A stretch of 64,000 nt of DNA from an uncultured Lachnospiraceae bacterium (GTDB lineage Bacteria > Bacillota > Clostridia > Lachnospirales > Lachnospiraceae): contig CADBFZ010000009.1 in NCBI GenBank assembly GCA_902794095.1, positions 54,406 through 118,405 on the forward strand, given 5' to 3'. The notes beneath the pieces were generated by a model that worked only from the letters and a program-made list of their open reading frames with translations, was not told the DNA's origin and made no database searches. The first letter of the stretch is position 1; every line of letters starts with the position of its first letter. The position numbers and the translations under genes are program-made. Positions 17,411-26,009 of this stretch are shown in pieces.

Positions 17411-19540
17411 ATGGATGTCAGTCAATATCTTGAGATCTTTCTTGATGAGACTAACGAGCACTTGCAGAGTCTGAACACACAGATCCTAAACCTCGAGCAG
17501 AATCCTGAGGATTCGGACACCATTAACGAGATTTTCCGTGCCGCTCACTCCCTTAAGGGTATGGCGGGAACCATGGGATATAAGAGAATGCAGAATCTCA
17601 CCCATGATATGGAAAATGTATTCTCCGAAGTAAGAGCCGGAAACATTAAGGTCGGTCCCGAAATGATCGATACTTTGTTCCAGTGCCTTGATGCGCTTCA
17701 GGAATACACCGATAATGTAAAAAATTCTTCTGATGAGGGAACCAACGACAACGAACCCCTTATCAAACTTCTCAATGATTATCTTAACGGCAAGGGTGGC
17801 TCAGACGCCGCACCTGCACCTGCATCAGCAGAGGCAGCACCTGCCGCATCAGAGAGCACATCAGGCGATTCCAATGAAAAATGGAATCAGATTAAGCTCG
17901 ATGATTCCCAGATCAAAGTTATAAGCGAAGCGCTTAAGTCCGGTATGAAGGTTTACGGACTTACCGTTTCTGTTAAAGAATCCTGCATCCTTAAGGCTGC
18001 AAGAGCTTTTCTTGTACTCAAAGCCATCGAGGAAAAGGGAGGAGAGATCATTATTTCAGATCCTTCTTCACAGGATATCGAAGATGAAAAGTTCGATTTC
18101 GATTTCACTCTCATCGTAGTTGCAGAGTGTCCTATCGAAGAACTTATCAAGGCTTCATCCGATGTTTCCGAAATCGATAAGGTTATCGGAGCTCCCATTG
18201 ACCTTGATAAGATGCACACCGAAGATGAGGAATCATCCGAGGAAGCAGCTCCCGCTCAGGAAGCAGCACCTGCACCCGCAGCCGCAGCACCCGCTGCACC
18301 TGCACCCGCAGCAGCCGCTCCCGCAGCACCTGCAGCTCAGGCAGCAGGAAACAAGCCTGCCGAGAAGAAGCCCGGCAAGCCTGTTGTTAACAGAACAATC
18401 AGAGTAGATATCGAGAAGCTCGATTCACTCATGAACCTCGTATCCGAGCTCATTATTGCTAAGAACAGCCTTGTTTCCGCATCAGCAGAATCAGGTGCAG
18501 GTTCCAATAATGACTTCAATGAGAAGATTGAATATCTTGAAAATGTCACCACGAATCTTCACGAGTCAGTTATGAAGGTTCGAATGGTACCTATTGAAAA
18601 TACCGTTCAGAAGTTCCCTCGTATGATCAGAGATCTTAACAAGAAGCTCGGCAAGAAGATGGAACTGTACATGACCGGTGAAGATACCGAACTTGACCGT
18701 ACCGTTGTTGATGAGATCGGTGACCCTCTGATGCACCTCCTCAGAAATTCAGCGGACCATGGTATCGAGTCTGCGGAAATCCGTGCTCAGCGCGGTAAGC
18801 CCGAGACCGGTTCAATCTTCCTCGATGCATATCAGGAAGGTAACAACGTCATCATCGAAGTAAGAGATGACGGTAACGGAATCGATGTTGAAGCTGTTAA
18901 GGCTAAGGGAATCGAAAGAGGAGTTATCACTCCCGAGCAGGCTGCTTCCATGGCAGATAAGGATGCGGTTAACCTTCTTTTCCATCCCGGATTCTCAACC
19001 GCAAAGGTTATCACCGATGTATCCGGAAGAGGCGTTGGTCTTGACGTTGTTAAGTCTAAGATCGAAGCTCTCAGCGGTGAAGTAAGTGTTAAGTCCGAAC
19101 TAGGTGTAGGTTCTACCTGGACCATCAGACTTCCTCTTACCCTTGCTATTATTCAGACCCTCATGGTCGTTGTCGGTGGAGAGAAGTATGCTATTTCTCT
19201 CGGATCAATCGAGACCATCGAGACCATTCCCGAGAAGGACATCAAGTACGTCGAGAACAAAGAGGTTATCAACCTTCGTGGTAACGTTCTTCCTCTTATC
19301 AGACTTAATCAGCTTATCGACGTTGAATCCCAGTCTCCCGAAGACGGCAATCTTACCGTTGTTATCGTTAAGAAGGGCGATAAGATGGCAGGTATCGTAG
19401 TTGACGAGCTCAGAGGTCAGCAGGAAATAGTTATTAAGTCTCTCGGAAAATATATTAAACAGGTCAAATTCATCAGTGGTGCTACTATCCTCGGTGATGG
19501 CGAAGTTGCTCTCATCCTCGATACCAATGCGCTTCTTTGA
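17411..19540 (+). CDS. cheA: chemotaxis histidine kinase CheA
   Basis: This 709-residue kinase autophosphorylates under receptor control and passes phosphate to CheY and CheB. The HPt domain has phospho-site His46 (AAHSLKGMAGTMG). A CheY-binding P2 domain (about 155-265) lies between two Ala/Pro-rich linkers. The dimerisation domain (about 325-400) precedes the ATPase with HGIES and GRGVGLDVV boxes. The CheW-like regulatory domain forms the last 135 residues. Linker DNA is dominated by GCA/GCT/CCC repeats but stays in frame. Confidence 0.97.
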   Translation: MDVSQYLEIFLDETNEHLQSLNTQILNLEQNPEDSDTINEIFRAAHSLKGMAGTMGYKRMQNLTHDMENVFSEVRAGNIKVGPEMIDTLFQCLDALQEYTDNVKNSSDEGTNDNEPLIKLLNDYLNGKGGSDAAPAPASAEAAPAASESTSGDSNEKWNQIKLDDSQIKVISEALKSGMKVYGLTVSVKESCILKAARAFLVLKAIEEKGGEIIISDPSSQDIEDEKFDFDFTLIVVAECPIEELIKASSDVSEIDKVIGAPIDLDKMHTEDEESSEEAAPAQEAAPAPAAAAPAAPAPAAAAPAAPAAQAAGNKPAEKKPGKPVVNRTIRVDIEKLDSLMNLVSELIIAKNSLVSASAESGAGSNNDFNEKIEYLENVTTNLHESVMKVRMVPIENTVQKFPRMIRDLNKKLGKKMELYMTGEDTELDRTVVDEIGDPLMHLLRNSADHGIESAEIRAQRGKPETGSIFLDAYQEGNNVIIEVRDDGNGIDVEAVKAKGIERGVITPEQAASMADKDAVNLLFHPGFSTAKVITDVSGRGVGLDVVKSKIEALSGEVSVKSELGVGSTWTIRLPLTLAIIQTLMVVVGGEKYAISLGSIETIETIPEKDIKYVENKEVINLRGNVLPLIRLNQLIDVESQSPEDGNLTVVIVKKGDKMAGIVVDELRGQQEIVIKSLGKYIKQVKFISGATILGDGEVALILDTNALL

Positions 19541-19560
19541 TAGCAGAAAGGCAGGTTAAT

Positions 19561-20055
19561 ATGGAATTAAGCAACGATCTTAAGAATCTTCCGGCGAGCG
19601 GTGACGAAACCAAGATCATTAAAGAGATTTTCCAGTATATTGTCATCAAGCTCGGTGACGAGAATTTCGGAATAGATATCAACTACATCGACAACATTCT
19701 TCGTATGCAGCAGATAACCAGAATTCCCAAGGTTCCTGCATATCTTAAGGGTGTTATTAACCTCAGAGGTGAGGTTATTCCCGTAATGAGCCTCAGACTT
19801 AAGATGGGACTTGATGAGGATGAAATCGGACGTGATACCAGAATCATCATTCTCAAGACCGAAGCTGAAGGCAGCGTCGGAGTTCTTGTCGATGAAGTCA
19901 AGGAAGTTATCAAATTAAGTGAGGACCAGATTGAATCTACTACCGGTGAGAATGTTTCTCCCGAGTCCAGAAGATTCGTTAGCGCAGTCGGTCAGAACGG
20001 AGATCAGCTGATCTCTATTCTCGACATCAACACGATTAACCTTGATGATAATTAA
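19561..20055 (+). CDS. cheW: chemotaxis coupling protein CheW
   Basis: This 164-residue adaptor links CheA to chemoreceptors. A 25-residue N-terminal extension precedes the CheW fold, with family segments IPKVPAYLKGVINLRGEVIPV and VGVLVDEVKEV. The chosen start is ATG 19561; an earlier TTG in frame at 19537 overlaps the cheA stop and lacks a ribosome site. An AGGCAGG site is at 19549-19555. Confidence 0.94.
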   Translation: MELSNDLKNLPASGDETKIIKEIFQYIVIKLGDENFGIDINYIDNILRMQQITRIPKVPAYLKGVINLRGEVIPVMSLRLKMGLDEDEIGRDTRIIILKTEAEGSVGVLVDEVKEVIKLSEDQIESTTGENVSPESRRFVSAVGQNGDQLISILDINTINLDDN

Positions 20056-20067
20056 TGGGGTAACCGA

Positions 20068-20688
20068 ATGGGCGAACTAAGCTTAAATGATGTTACACAA
20101 AACTATTATGACGTATTAAAAGAGATAGGTAATATCGGTGCCGGTAATGCTATGACAGCACTTTCCCAGATGCTCGGTTGTAAGATCGATATGGGAGTAC
20201 CTCAGGTAGAGCTTCTTAACTTCTCTGAGGTAGGTGCTGCAATCGGCGGCGAAGAGCAGATCATGGTTGGCGTTTTCCTTGGAGTTGAGGGAGACGTTAC
20301 CGGATCCATGCTGTTCCTTGTTGAACAGAAGAGTGCCAAGTCTCTTATTAACAAAGTAATGATGGGTATGGGAGATCCCGGTGAAGAATTTACCGAGATG
20401 GAACTTTCCGCAATGCAGGAAGTCGGTAACATTATCACCGGAGCATATCTCAATTCGCTCTCAACACTTACAAATCTCAAGATATTCCCTTCACCGCCTG
20501 CACTTACGGTGGATATGGCCGGCGCAATTTTGTCGGTACCTGCAATCGAGTTCGGTATATACGGCGATCAGATCCTCATGATTCAGTCGAAGTTCTTCGA
20601 TGAAGTCCAGATCGACGGATACTTCATCCTGGTTCCCGATATGGAATCATATCAGAAAATACTTACTTCGCTTGGATTGCCCGTGTAG
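20068..20688 (+). CDS. cheC: CheY-P phosphatase CheC
   Basis: This 206-residue phosphatase is stimulated by CheD and lowers CheY-P. Both active-site helices are intact: EIGNIGAGNAMTAL near residues 17-30 and EVGNIITGAYLNSL near 117-130. Length matches Bacillus and Thermotoga CheC. It lies 12 bases after cheW and 45 bases before cheD, its partner. Confidence 0.95.
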   Translation: MGELSLNDVTQNYYDVLKEIGNIGAGNAMTALSQMLGCKIDMGVPQVELLNFSEVGAAIGGEEQIMVGVFLGVEGDVTGSMLFLVEQKSAKSLINKVMMGMGDPGEEFTEMELSAMQEVGNIITGAYLNSLSTLTNLKIFPSPPALTVDMAGAILSVPAIEFGIYGDQILMIQSKFFDEVQIDGYFILVPDMESYQKILTSLGLPV

Positions 20689-20733
20689 ATTCCTGATTAA
20701 AAACGTTTGTGTGTTTGATCCAAGGAGATATTG

Positions 20734-21219
20734 ATGAGCGAGATTATTAAGGTCGGAATGGCAGATCTTAAGACCTGCATTCCTCCAAATGGAATAACCA
20801 CGTTGGGATTAGGCTCCTGCGTCGGTGTAGCTCTCAGGGACAAGAACAATAAAGTCGGCGGACTTGCTCATGTTATGCTTCCCGATTCATCCGTAATATC
20901 AAACAATACAAATATCGCGAAATTTGCCGATACCGGTATTGTTGAACTTGTCCGTCAAATGGAAGCGCTCGGCGCCAATAAGAGAAACCTTGTTGCCAAG
21001 ATAGCCGGTGGTGCAACTATGTTTGCTGTGAGTTCAAGAGCGGCAAGCATGAACGTCGGTGAGAGAAACGTCGAGGCGGTCAAGAAGAAACTCAAGGAGC
21101 TTGGTATTCCCATTCTTGCGGAAGATACGGGACTGAATTTCGGTCGTACCGTTATATTCTATCCCGAGACCGGTGATTATGTTATTAAAGCTGTAGGAAA
21201 GCCGGAGAAGACCATTTAA
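20734..21219 (+). CDS. cheD: chemoreceptor glutamine deamidase CheD
   Basis: This 161-residue enzyme deamidates receptor glutamines and binds CheC. The catalytic residues by comparison with Thermotoga CheD are Thr23, Cys29 (LGLGSCVGVAL) and His46 (LAHVMLP); all are present. I chose ATG 20734 because AAGGAG at 20722-20727 is spaced correctly for it and too close to the in-frame TTG at 20731. The stop overlaps the next gene (TAATG). Confidence 0.95.
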   Translation: MSEIIKVGMADLKTCIPPNGITTLGLGSCVGVALRDKNNKVGGLAHVMLPDSSVISNNTNIAKFADTGIVELVRQMEALGANKRNLVAKIAGGATMFAVSSRAASMNVGERNVEAVKKKLKELGIPILAEDTGLNFGRTVIFYPETGDYVIKAVGKPEKTI

Positions 21220-21500
21220 TGAAAAAAAGAAAACTGCTTCCGCTTGCAATGATGCTTTTTGCGGGACTTGTTACCGTAGTAATTACCTTTATCAGAGGCT
21301 GCAGCATAATATATAAACTTGTCAGTCTTTTGATAGTGTTTCTGATCTTTTATATCATCGGATCCGTTATAGTCTATGCTCTTGATTATTTTGACAAGGT
21401 CAACGAGCAGGTAGAAGAGATGGAGGATGATGTCGTTGAAAAGGATGCTGACGGCGAAATAATCGAGCCGTCTACAGAAGGAGGTCAGGCTCAGCAGTAA
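21219..21500 (+). CDS. small two-helix membrane protein of the flagellar operon, unknown function
   Basis: This 93-residue protein starts with a basic MKKRK, has two transmembrane helices (about 6-26 and 31-54) and ends in a strongly acidic, Glu/Asp-rich cytoplasmic tail. Its ATG overlaps the cheD stop, so translation is probably coupled. Its position between cheD and fliA suggests a motility role. I do not recognise a named family; similar small proteins occur at this spot in related Lachnospiraceae operons as far as I recall. Confidence 0.75.
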   Translation: MKKRKLLPLAMMLFAGLVTVVITFIRGCSIIYKLVSLLIVFLIFYIIGSVIVYALDYFDKVNEQVEEMEDDVVEKDADGEIIEPSTEGGQAQQ

Positions 21501-21538
21501 TATGCTGCTGTATTTGAGAGGCCGTATATTACAGATAT

Positions 21539-22315
21539 ATGGATGAAGCTTCCAGAAAAAAACTATTAGACGATTACGCCAAGAACAGAGGTGCAGATGT
21601 CAGAGAAAAGCTGATCATCGAATATGCCCCTCTGGTTAAGGTCGTTGCGGGAAGACTTTCCATGTATCTCGGCTACAATGTCGACTTCGAAGATCTGTGC
21701 AGTTACGGAATTTTCGGACTCATAGATGCAATTGATAAATTTGATAATCTTAAGGATGTCAAATTCGAAACATATGCTTCTCTCAGAATTAGAGGATCCA
21801 TACTCGATCAGATCCGTAAGATGGACTGGATTCCCAGAACCATCAGACAGAAGCAGAAAAAGATCGATGCCGTTATGCACGAGATTGAAGTAACCAAGGG
21901 CAGAATGGCAACCGATGATGAGATAGCTCAGGCGCTCGGAATTACCGATGACGAATATTCGGAATGGCAGAGTCAGATGAAGATAACCGGACTCGTCAGT
22001 CTGGATGAATTCGTTGAGTCCGGTGCGGATGTCGCATCATCACCCACTTCTCAGACAACCACTCATTTCCTTAGTCCCGAGGAAAATATCGATAAGAAGG
22101 AACTTACGGAGAAACTTTCCGAAGCCCTTCAGAATCTTACAGACAAAGAACAGCAGATAATTACCTTCTATTACTACGAAGAGATGACATTGAAGGAAAT
22201 CGCGCAGGTTCTTGATGTATCGGAATCCAGAGTATCCCAGCTTCATACAAGAGCTCTTAAGAAGATGAAGGATAAACTCGGTCCTTATATGGATATTTTT
22301 ACCCAATCAGTCTAA
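21539..22315 (+). CDS. fliA: flagellar sigma factor sigma-28 (FliA/SigD)
   Basis: This 258-residue RNA polymerase sigma factor recognises late flagellar and chemotaxis promoters. Region 2 is clear (DLCSYGIFGLIDAIDKFD, then FETYASLRIRGSILDQIRKM). Region 3 and region 4 with a helix-turn-helix (MTLKEIAQVLDVSESRVSQL) follow. The WhiG/SigD clade length matches. It is encoded near the end of the operon, so it appears only after the upstream genes are transcribed. An anti-sigma FlgM is not seen here. Confidence 0.95.
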   Translation: MDEASRKKLLDDYAKNRGADVREKLIIEYAPLVKVVAGRLSMYLGYNVDFEDLCSYGIFGLIDAIDKFDNLKDVKFETYASLRIRGSILDQIRKMDWIPRTIRQKQKKIDAVMHEIEVTKGRMATDDEIAQALGITDDEYSEWQSQMKITGLVSLDEFVESGADVASSPTSQTTTHFLSPEENIDKKELTEKLSEALQNLTDKEQQIITFYYYEEMTLKEIAQVLDVSESRVSQLHTRALKKMKDKLGPYMDIFTQSV

Positions 22316-22338
22316 ACCCTTAGGGGGAGTTGTACAAA

Positions 22339-23931
22339 ATGAGAAACGGATTTTATAAAGTAGTAAAAACACCTGCCGGATACGGATTGCAGATTTATGC
22401 TCCCGTTGACGGAGGCGAACCTGTCAGGATTCAGGAGCTTATCAATTACCTTGATAATAACGGTATCAGGGATTATGAGCTTGAGAAAGTAAAAGAGGTA
22501 TGCTCCACCGGACAGAATGAACTTCTCGAACTCGGAACCGGCGAATGCCCTCCGATCCGTGAGAATTATCTTTTTTCCGTTTCGGAAGATAATATGAAAG
22601 CCATCGCAAGATTTACGCCTCCTTCAGATACAGGAGAAAGAATGACTTGTGATGAGTTTATTAAGGACATGTCTTTCCGAATGATCAAATTCGGAATTCA
22701 GGAAGAACTTCTTAAGAAGATCTTTGCAAGTTCAGGAATCTATTGCACCGATATCACCGTTGCAAAGGGAAAGCCCCCCAGACACGGTACCGATGCCAAG
22801 ATCGAATATTTCTTCAACACCGATAATCGTGCCAAGCCCACTTTGAAAGAAGACGGATCCGTCGACTATTTCCATTTGGGTATTGTCAATAATATAAAGG
22901 CGGGAGATAAGCTTGCTACAATTATCCCCGAAGATCCCGGAGAGCCCGGTATGACCATACAGGGTGCTCCCATTAAACCCCGTGAAGTTAAAAAACTTCG
23001 TCACAATTTCGGTAAGAACATTACTCTTTCCGAAGACAGACTTACCATTACCTCTGATGTAGACGGCATGGTAACTCTTGTTGACGGCGCTGTTTTCGTA
23101 TCCAATGTTTATACCGTTGAGAATGTCGATACTTCAACCGGTAATATCGACTTTACCGGAAGCGTTCAGGTAAACGGAAACATTGCAACCAATTTCGAAG
23201 TTAAGGCTACAGGCGATGTCATCGTCTATGGCGTTGTTGAAGGTGCTCATGTCGTTGCCGGCGGAAATATCGTAATCGCACGAGGCATTAACGGTATGAG
23301 CAAAGGCGTTCTCGAAGCAGGCAACAACATTATCGCCAAGTTCATTGAGAACAGTAATGTAAAAGCAGGCGGCTATGTAAGCACCGAGTCCATCCTTCAC
23401 AGTGATGTCGTTGCGGGAACAGAAGTTAACGTAACAGGTAAGCACGGATTCATTACCGGTGGTCATGTACAGGCAGATTCCAAGGTAGAGGCCAAGACTC
23501 TAGGTGCGGTAATGGGTTCCCAGACCGTAATCGAAGTCGGTTCAAATCCCGATCTTAAGAAAGAATATACACAGACACAGAAAGATATTTCTGATATAGT
23601 AAAAGCGATAAGAGACGCTCAGCCCATTATCCAGAACTTCATGGAAAAGAAAGCGAAGGGCGTTCGTATGACCGCAGAACAGCTTGCATATGTTAAGCAG
23701 ACTGCGACCAATCTTGAGAGCAACAAAGTTCTGCTTACGGAAAAGAATGCGCGTATGCAGGAGCTTTCCAAGATATTCGATCCCGATAAGAAATCCGAAG
23801 TAATCGTCACCGGAGAAGTATATCCCGGAACAACCATCATAATCGGAGATCTTTCGATGAATGTCAAAGACAGTTATAAGTATTGCAGATTCATCAGACA
23901 GGGCGGAGACGTTAAGATGGCGCCGCTATAA
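22339..23931 (+). CDS. FapA family (DUF342) polymer-forming-like protein
   Basis: This 530-residue protein has an N-terminal domain (about 1-170), then a right-handed beta-helix-like run of short repeats (about 200-390) with segments such as VEGAHVVAGGNIVIARGI and ILHSDVVAG. A coiled-coil region and a small C-terminal beta piece follow. DUF342/FapA proteins are common in Firmicute and Vibrio genomes; the Vibrio member acts in glucose-regulated lipid synthesis, and the role in flagellar operons is unknown. ATG 22339 is chosen over TTG 22330 because the GGGGGAG site at 22323-22329 fits it. Confidence 0.85.
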   Translation: MRNGFYKVVKTPAGYGLQIYAPVDGGEPVRIQELINYLDNNGIRDYELEKVKEVCSTGQNELLELGTGECPPIRENYLFSVSEDNMKAIARFTPPSDTGERMTCDEFIKDMSFRMIKFGIQEELLKKIFASSGIYCTDITVAKGKPPRHGTDAKIEYFFNTDNRAKPTLKEDGSVDYFHLGIVNNIKAGDKLATIIPEDPGEPGMTIQGAPIKPREVKKLRHNFGKNITLSEDRLTITSDVDGMVTLVDGAVFVSNVYTVENVDTSTGNIDFTGSVQVNGNIATNFEVKATGDVIVYGVVEGAHVVAGGNIVIARGINGMSKGVLEAGNNIIAKFIENSNVKAGGYVSTESILHSDVVAGTEVNVTGKHGFITGGHVQADSKVEAKTLGAVMGSQTVIEVGSNPDLKKEYTQTQKDISDIVKAIRDAQPIIQNFMEKKAKGVRMTAEQLAYVKQTATNLESNKVLLTEKNARMQELSKIFDPDKKSEVIVTGEVYPGTTIIIGDLSMNVKDSYKYCRFIRQGGDVKMAPL

Positions 23932-23947
23932 GTTGTAAGGAGTTTTT

Positions 23948-24250
23948 ATGGCCGGAATTGAGATAATGCAGATCCCCGCATCAATCGATTATGCATCACT
24001 CAAACAACACGAAGACATGCACTCGGCTCTTGTACAAAGCCAGGCACATGTCGAGAATGAGAAGAAAACGGAACTTTCTCATTCTCAGGTATCAGATGCC
24101 GAAAAAACCGAAATGAGAGCCGACGATAACGGCGGCGGTTCCAATTCTTACTCCGGTGACGGAGGTCAGAACAGAAAGAAAAAATCGGAAGACAATTCCG
24201 ATAAGGTTGTCATCAAGGGCGCTTCGTCCTCTTTTGACATAAAGGTTTGA
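23948..24250 (+). CDS. small hydrophilic flagellar-operon protein, unknown
   Basis: This 100-residue protein is hydrophilic and probably disordered. An N-terminal IEIMQIPASIDYASL segment is the only ordered-looking part. The rest is rich in Glu, Lys, Ser, Asn and Gly, ending in a short hydrophobic SSSFDIKV. AAGGAG at 23937-23942 is a good ribosome site. It lies 16 bases after the fapA-like gene and 13 before the SwrB-like gene. I recognise no domain. Confidence 0.72.
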   Translation: MAGIEIMQIPASIDYASLKQHEDMHSALVQSQAHVENEKKTELSHSQVSDAEKTEMRADDNGGGSNSYSGDGGQNRKKKSEDNSDKVVIKGASSSFDIKV

Positions 24251-24263
24251 AAGGATTATAGAG

Positions 24264-25091
24264 ATGACTATTCTTGAGATCATCCTGCTTGCCGCAGGTG
24301 CACTGTTAATTGCGGCAAGCTTTTTTTTCCCGGAAAAAGAAGACGCTTCATCCGTCGGCAACATAGATGCCCTTGTCAGGGAAGAAGTAAAATTCAGCAT
24401 TGAACAGGAATCCGAGAACATGCGCAGACATGTGGAGGACGTTGTTGATGAGGCTGTTTCTTATGCTGAGGAAAAAACAGAACGAACTCTGGAGCGTATT
24501 ACCAACGAGAAGATTCTTGCGGTAAACGAGTATTCAGATACCGTTCTTGAGGAGATCAACAAGAATCATAAAGAAGTAATGTTTCTTTATGACATGCTCA
24601 ATGATAAACAAAAGAATCTTAAGAATACCGTAACCGAAGCAAGCGAAGCTGCCAAGGAAGTACAGAAGACAACGGAAGAGCTTAAGTCTGCAACTCAGTC
24701 CGCGGTTCCTCAAAATACTGAAGTGCAGTTTAATACCGAGTCCATGGGCCCCGTAAAACTCACTTCCCAGAAAGCTGTTAATTTCTTCTCCGGACTTGAT
24801 GCGGAAGAAGCAAAAGCTACCATTAAGAGCGTAACCGAAGATGAGCCCGTAAAGGAAGTAAGAACCCTTAACTGGGCATCACTTGCTGTCAGCGATGCCA
24901 ATGAAGCAGAGAAGAAAGAAGCTGCCAAAGAAGGCAGAGAACCCGAGAATGTGATCGAAGGTCCCCGTGAGAAATTAAACAGGGAAGTAATCGAACTTGC
25001 GGATTCCGGACTTGAACCTGTGGAGATAGCAAGAAAGCTTAAGATGGGAGTCGGAGAGGTAGGACTTATTCTCGGACTTCACGGCAGGTGA
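24264..25091 (+). CDS. membrane-anchored coiled-coil protein, DUF6115/SwrB-like
   Basis: This 275-residue protein has one N-terminal transmembrane helix (about 3-22), a long helical, probably coiled-coil region (about 40-160) and a C-terminal module of about 40 residues resembling a helix-turn-helix (NREVIELADSGLEPVEIARK). This layout and its place between sigD and rpsB match Bacillus SwrB, which promotes activation of the flagellar export gate. Homology is inferred from architecture and position, and the sequence match is limited to the C-terminal module. Confidence 0.7.
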   Translation: MTILEIILLAAGALLIAASFFFPEKEDASSVGNIDALVREEVKFSIEQESENMRRHVEDVVDEAVSYAEEKTERTLERITNEKILAVNEYSDTVLEEINKNHKEVMFLYDMLNDKQKNLKNTVTEASEAAKEVQKTTEELKSATQSAVPQNTEVQFNTESMGPVKLTSQKAVNFFSGLDAEEAKATIKSVTEDEPVKEVRTLNWASLAVSDANEAEKKEAAKEGREPENVIEGPREKLNREVIELADSGLEPVEIARKLKMGVGEVGLILGLHGR

Positions 25092-25096
25092 TCTGT

Positions 25097-25744
25097 ATGA
25101 GTAATAAGAATAAATATTACATGAGAGGTATCGGAGTAGGCATTCTGGTATGTGCTCTGATACTCATCATTTCCAGAATGAATACAAAAGTAGAGATATC
25201 CGATGAGGAGATCATTTCAAGGGCAAGAGCTCTGGGGATGGTTGAAAGCGGAGATCAGTCACTTACGGAAGCAATGGGAACTTCGGATGCGGATGTAGAG
25301 CCTTCGGAAGAGCCTTATGTTTCTCCTGTTGTTTTACCCGATGAAGATCCTACCGAAACTCCTCAGGTTGCGGATGCCGATCCTTCGCCCTCAGCTACCG
25401 AAGTAACGGAGCCCGACACCGAGCCGGTTACAGAGCCTACGGATTCTCCTGAACCGACGGTTTCCCCCGAGCCTGATCCGGATCCTGTGACTACCACAGA
25501 GCCTCAGCCTTCAGAAGATGACGATCCTCTTTTGACGGATCTTGTATATGTAACTCTTACCGTATACAGCGGAAACAGCTCCGATACTGTAGCCAGAAGA
25601 GCGCAGGAACTCGGACTTGTTACCAATTATAAGGAATTTGATGCGTATCTTGTAACCAACGGATATGCAAACCGCATCCGCGTGGGCTCTTTTGAAATCC
25701 CCATGGGTGCATCATACGAGTACATAGCCAAGGCTATTACTTAA
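25097..25744 (+). CDS. membrane protein with MltG-like N-terminal (LysM-like) module, no catalytic domain
   Basis: This 215-residue protein has a transmembrane helix at about residues 10-28. An extracytoplasmic Pro/Thr/Glu-rich spacer follows (about 55-145, repeats of EPxxEP type). The C-terminal 65 residues resemble the substrate-binding module that precedes the catalytic domain in MltG (SDTVARRAQELGLVTNYKEF, then GSFEIPMGASYEYIAKAI). The catalytic glutamate domain is absent, so it may bind but not cleave glycan. ATG 25097 is preferred; GTG 25088 would overlap the preceding stop. It is the last gene before the rpsB unit. Confidence 0.65.
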   Translation: MSNKNKYYMRGIGVGILVCALILIISRMNTKVEISDEEIISRARALGMVESGDQSLTEAMGTSDADVEPSEEPYVSPVVLPDEDPTETPQVADADPSPSATEVTEPDTEPVTEPTDSPEPTVSPEPDPDPVTTTEPQPSEDDDPLLTDLVYVTLTVYSGNSSDTVARRAQELGLVTNYKEFDAYLVTNGYANRIRVGSFEIPMGASYEYIAKAIT

Positions 25745-25842
25745 GAAATTATATATTAAGCTAAGTGACGGCAAGCGAATCCCGAAAAGTAACACACAAC
25801 GATGTCGCCACGATGATTTTTATAAGGATTTGTATGTTTTTC

Positions 25843-25871
25843 TTGCTTTTATTATGCTCGTATGATAAAAT
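25843..25871 (+). promoter_or_regulatory. rpsB-tsf promoter
   Basis: TTGCTT at 25843-25848 and TAAAAT at 25866-25871 are 17 bp apart, with a TG one base before the -10. It lies in the 265-base gap after the flagellar block. The stretch 25745-25842 before it shows no gene and no clear terminator, so some read-through from the fla/che operon is possible. Confidence 0.7.
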
Positions 25872-25873
25872 TC

Positions 25874-25980
25874 GAGCGTTGTAACTATAAAACACGGCTG
25901 TTTTACCGTGAGGGTGTGCCCGAAAGGGTCCTGCAGCGGGTTTGAATCTTTAACGCTTAGGTTCATTAAAAGACAGTCGG
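25874..25980 (+). promoter_or_regulatory. structured 5' leader of rpsB, candidate autoregulatory RNA
   Basis: The leader can form a long-range stem (25874-25880 with 25952-25958, one G-U), a hairpin CACGG/CCGTG (25893-25897 with 25906-25910) and a GAAA-tetraloop hairpin (25918-25929). The loop at 25898-25904 can also pair with 25968-25976 across one bulge, as a pseudoknot would. S2 autoregulation is known in other bacteria; here it is inferred from structure and position. If transcription starts at 25877-25879, part of the long stem is lost. Confidence 0.5.
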
Positions 25981-26009
25981 AAGATTAACATTTATAAGGA
26001 GGATCTAAA

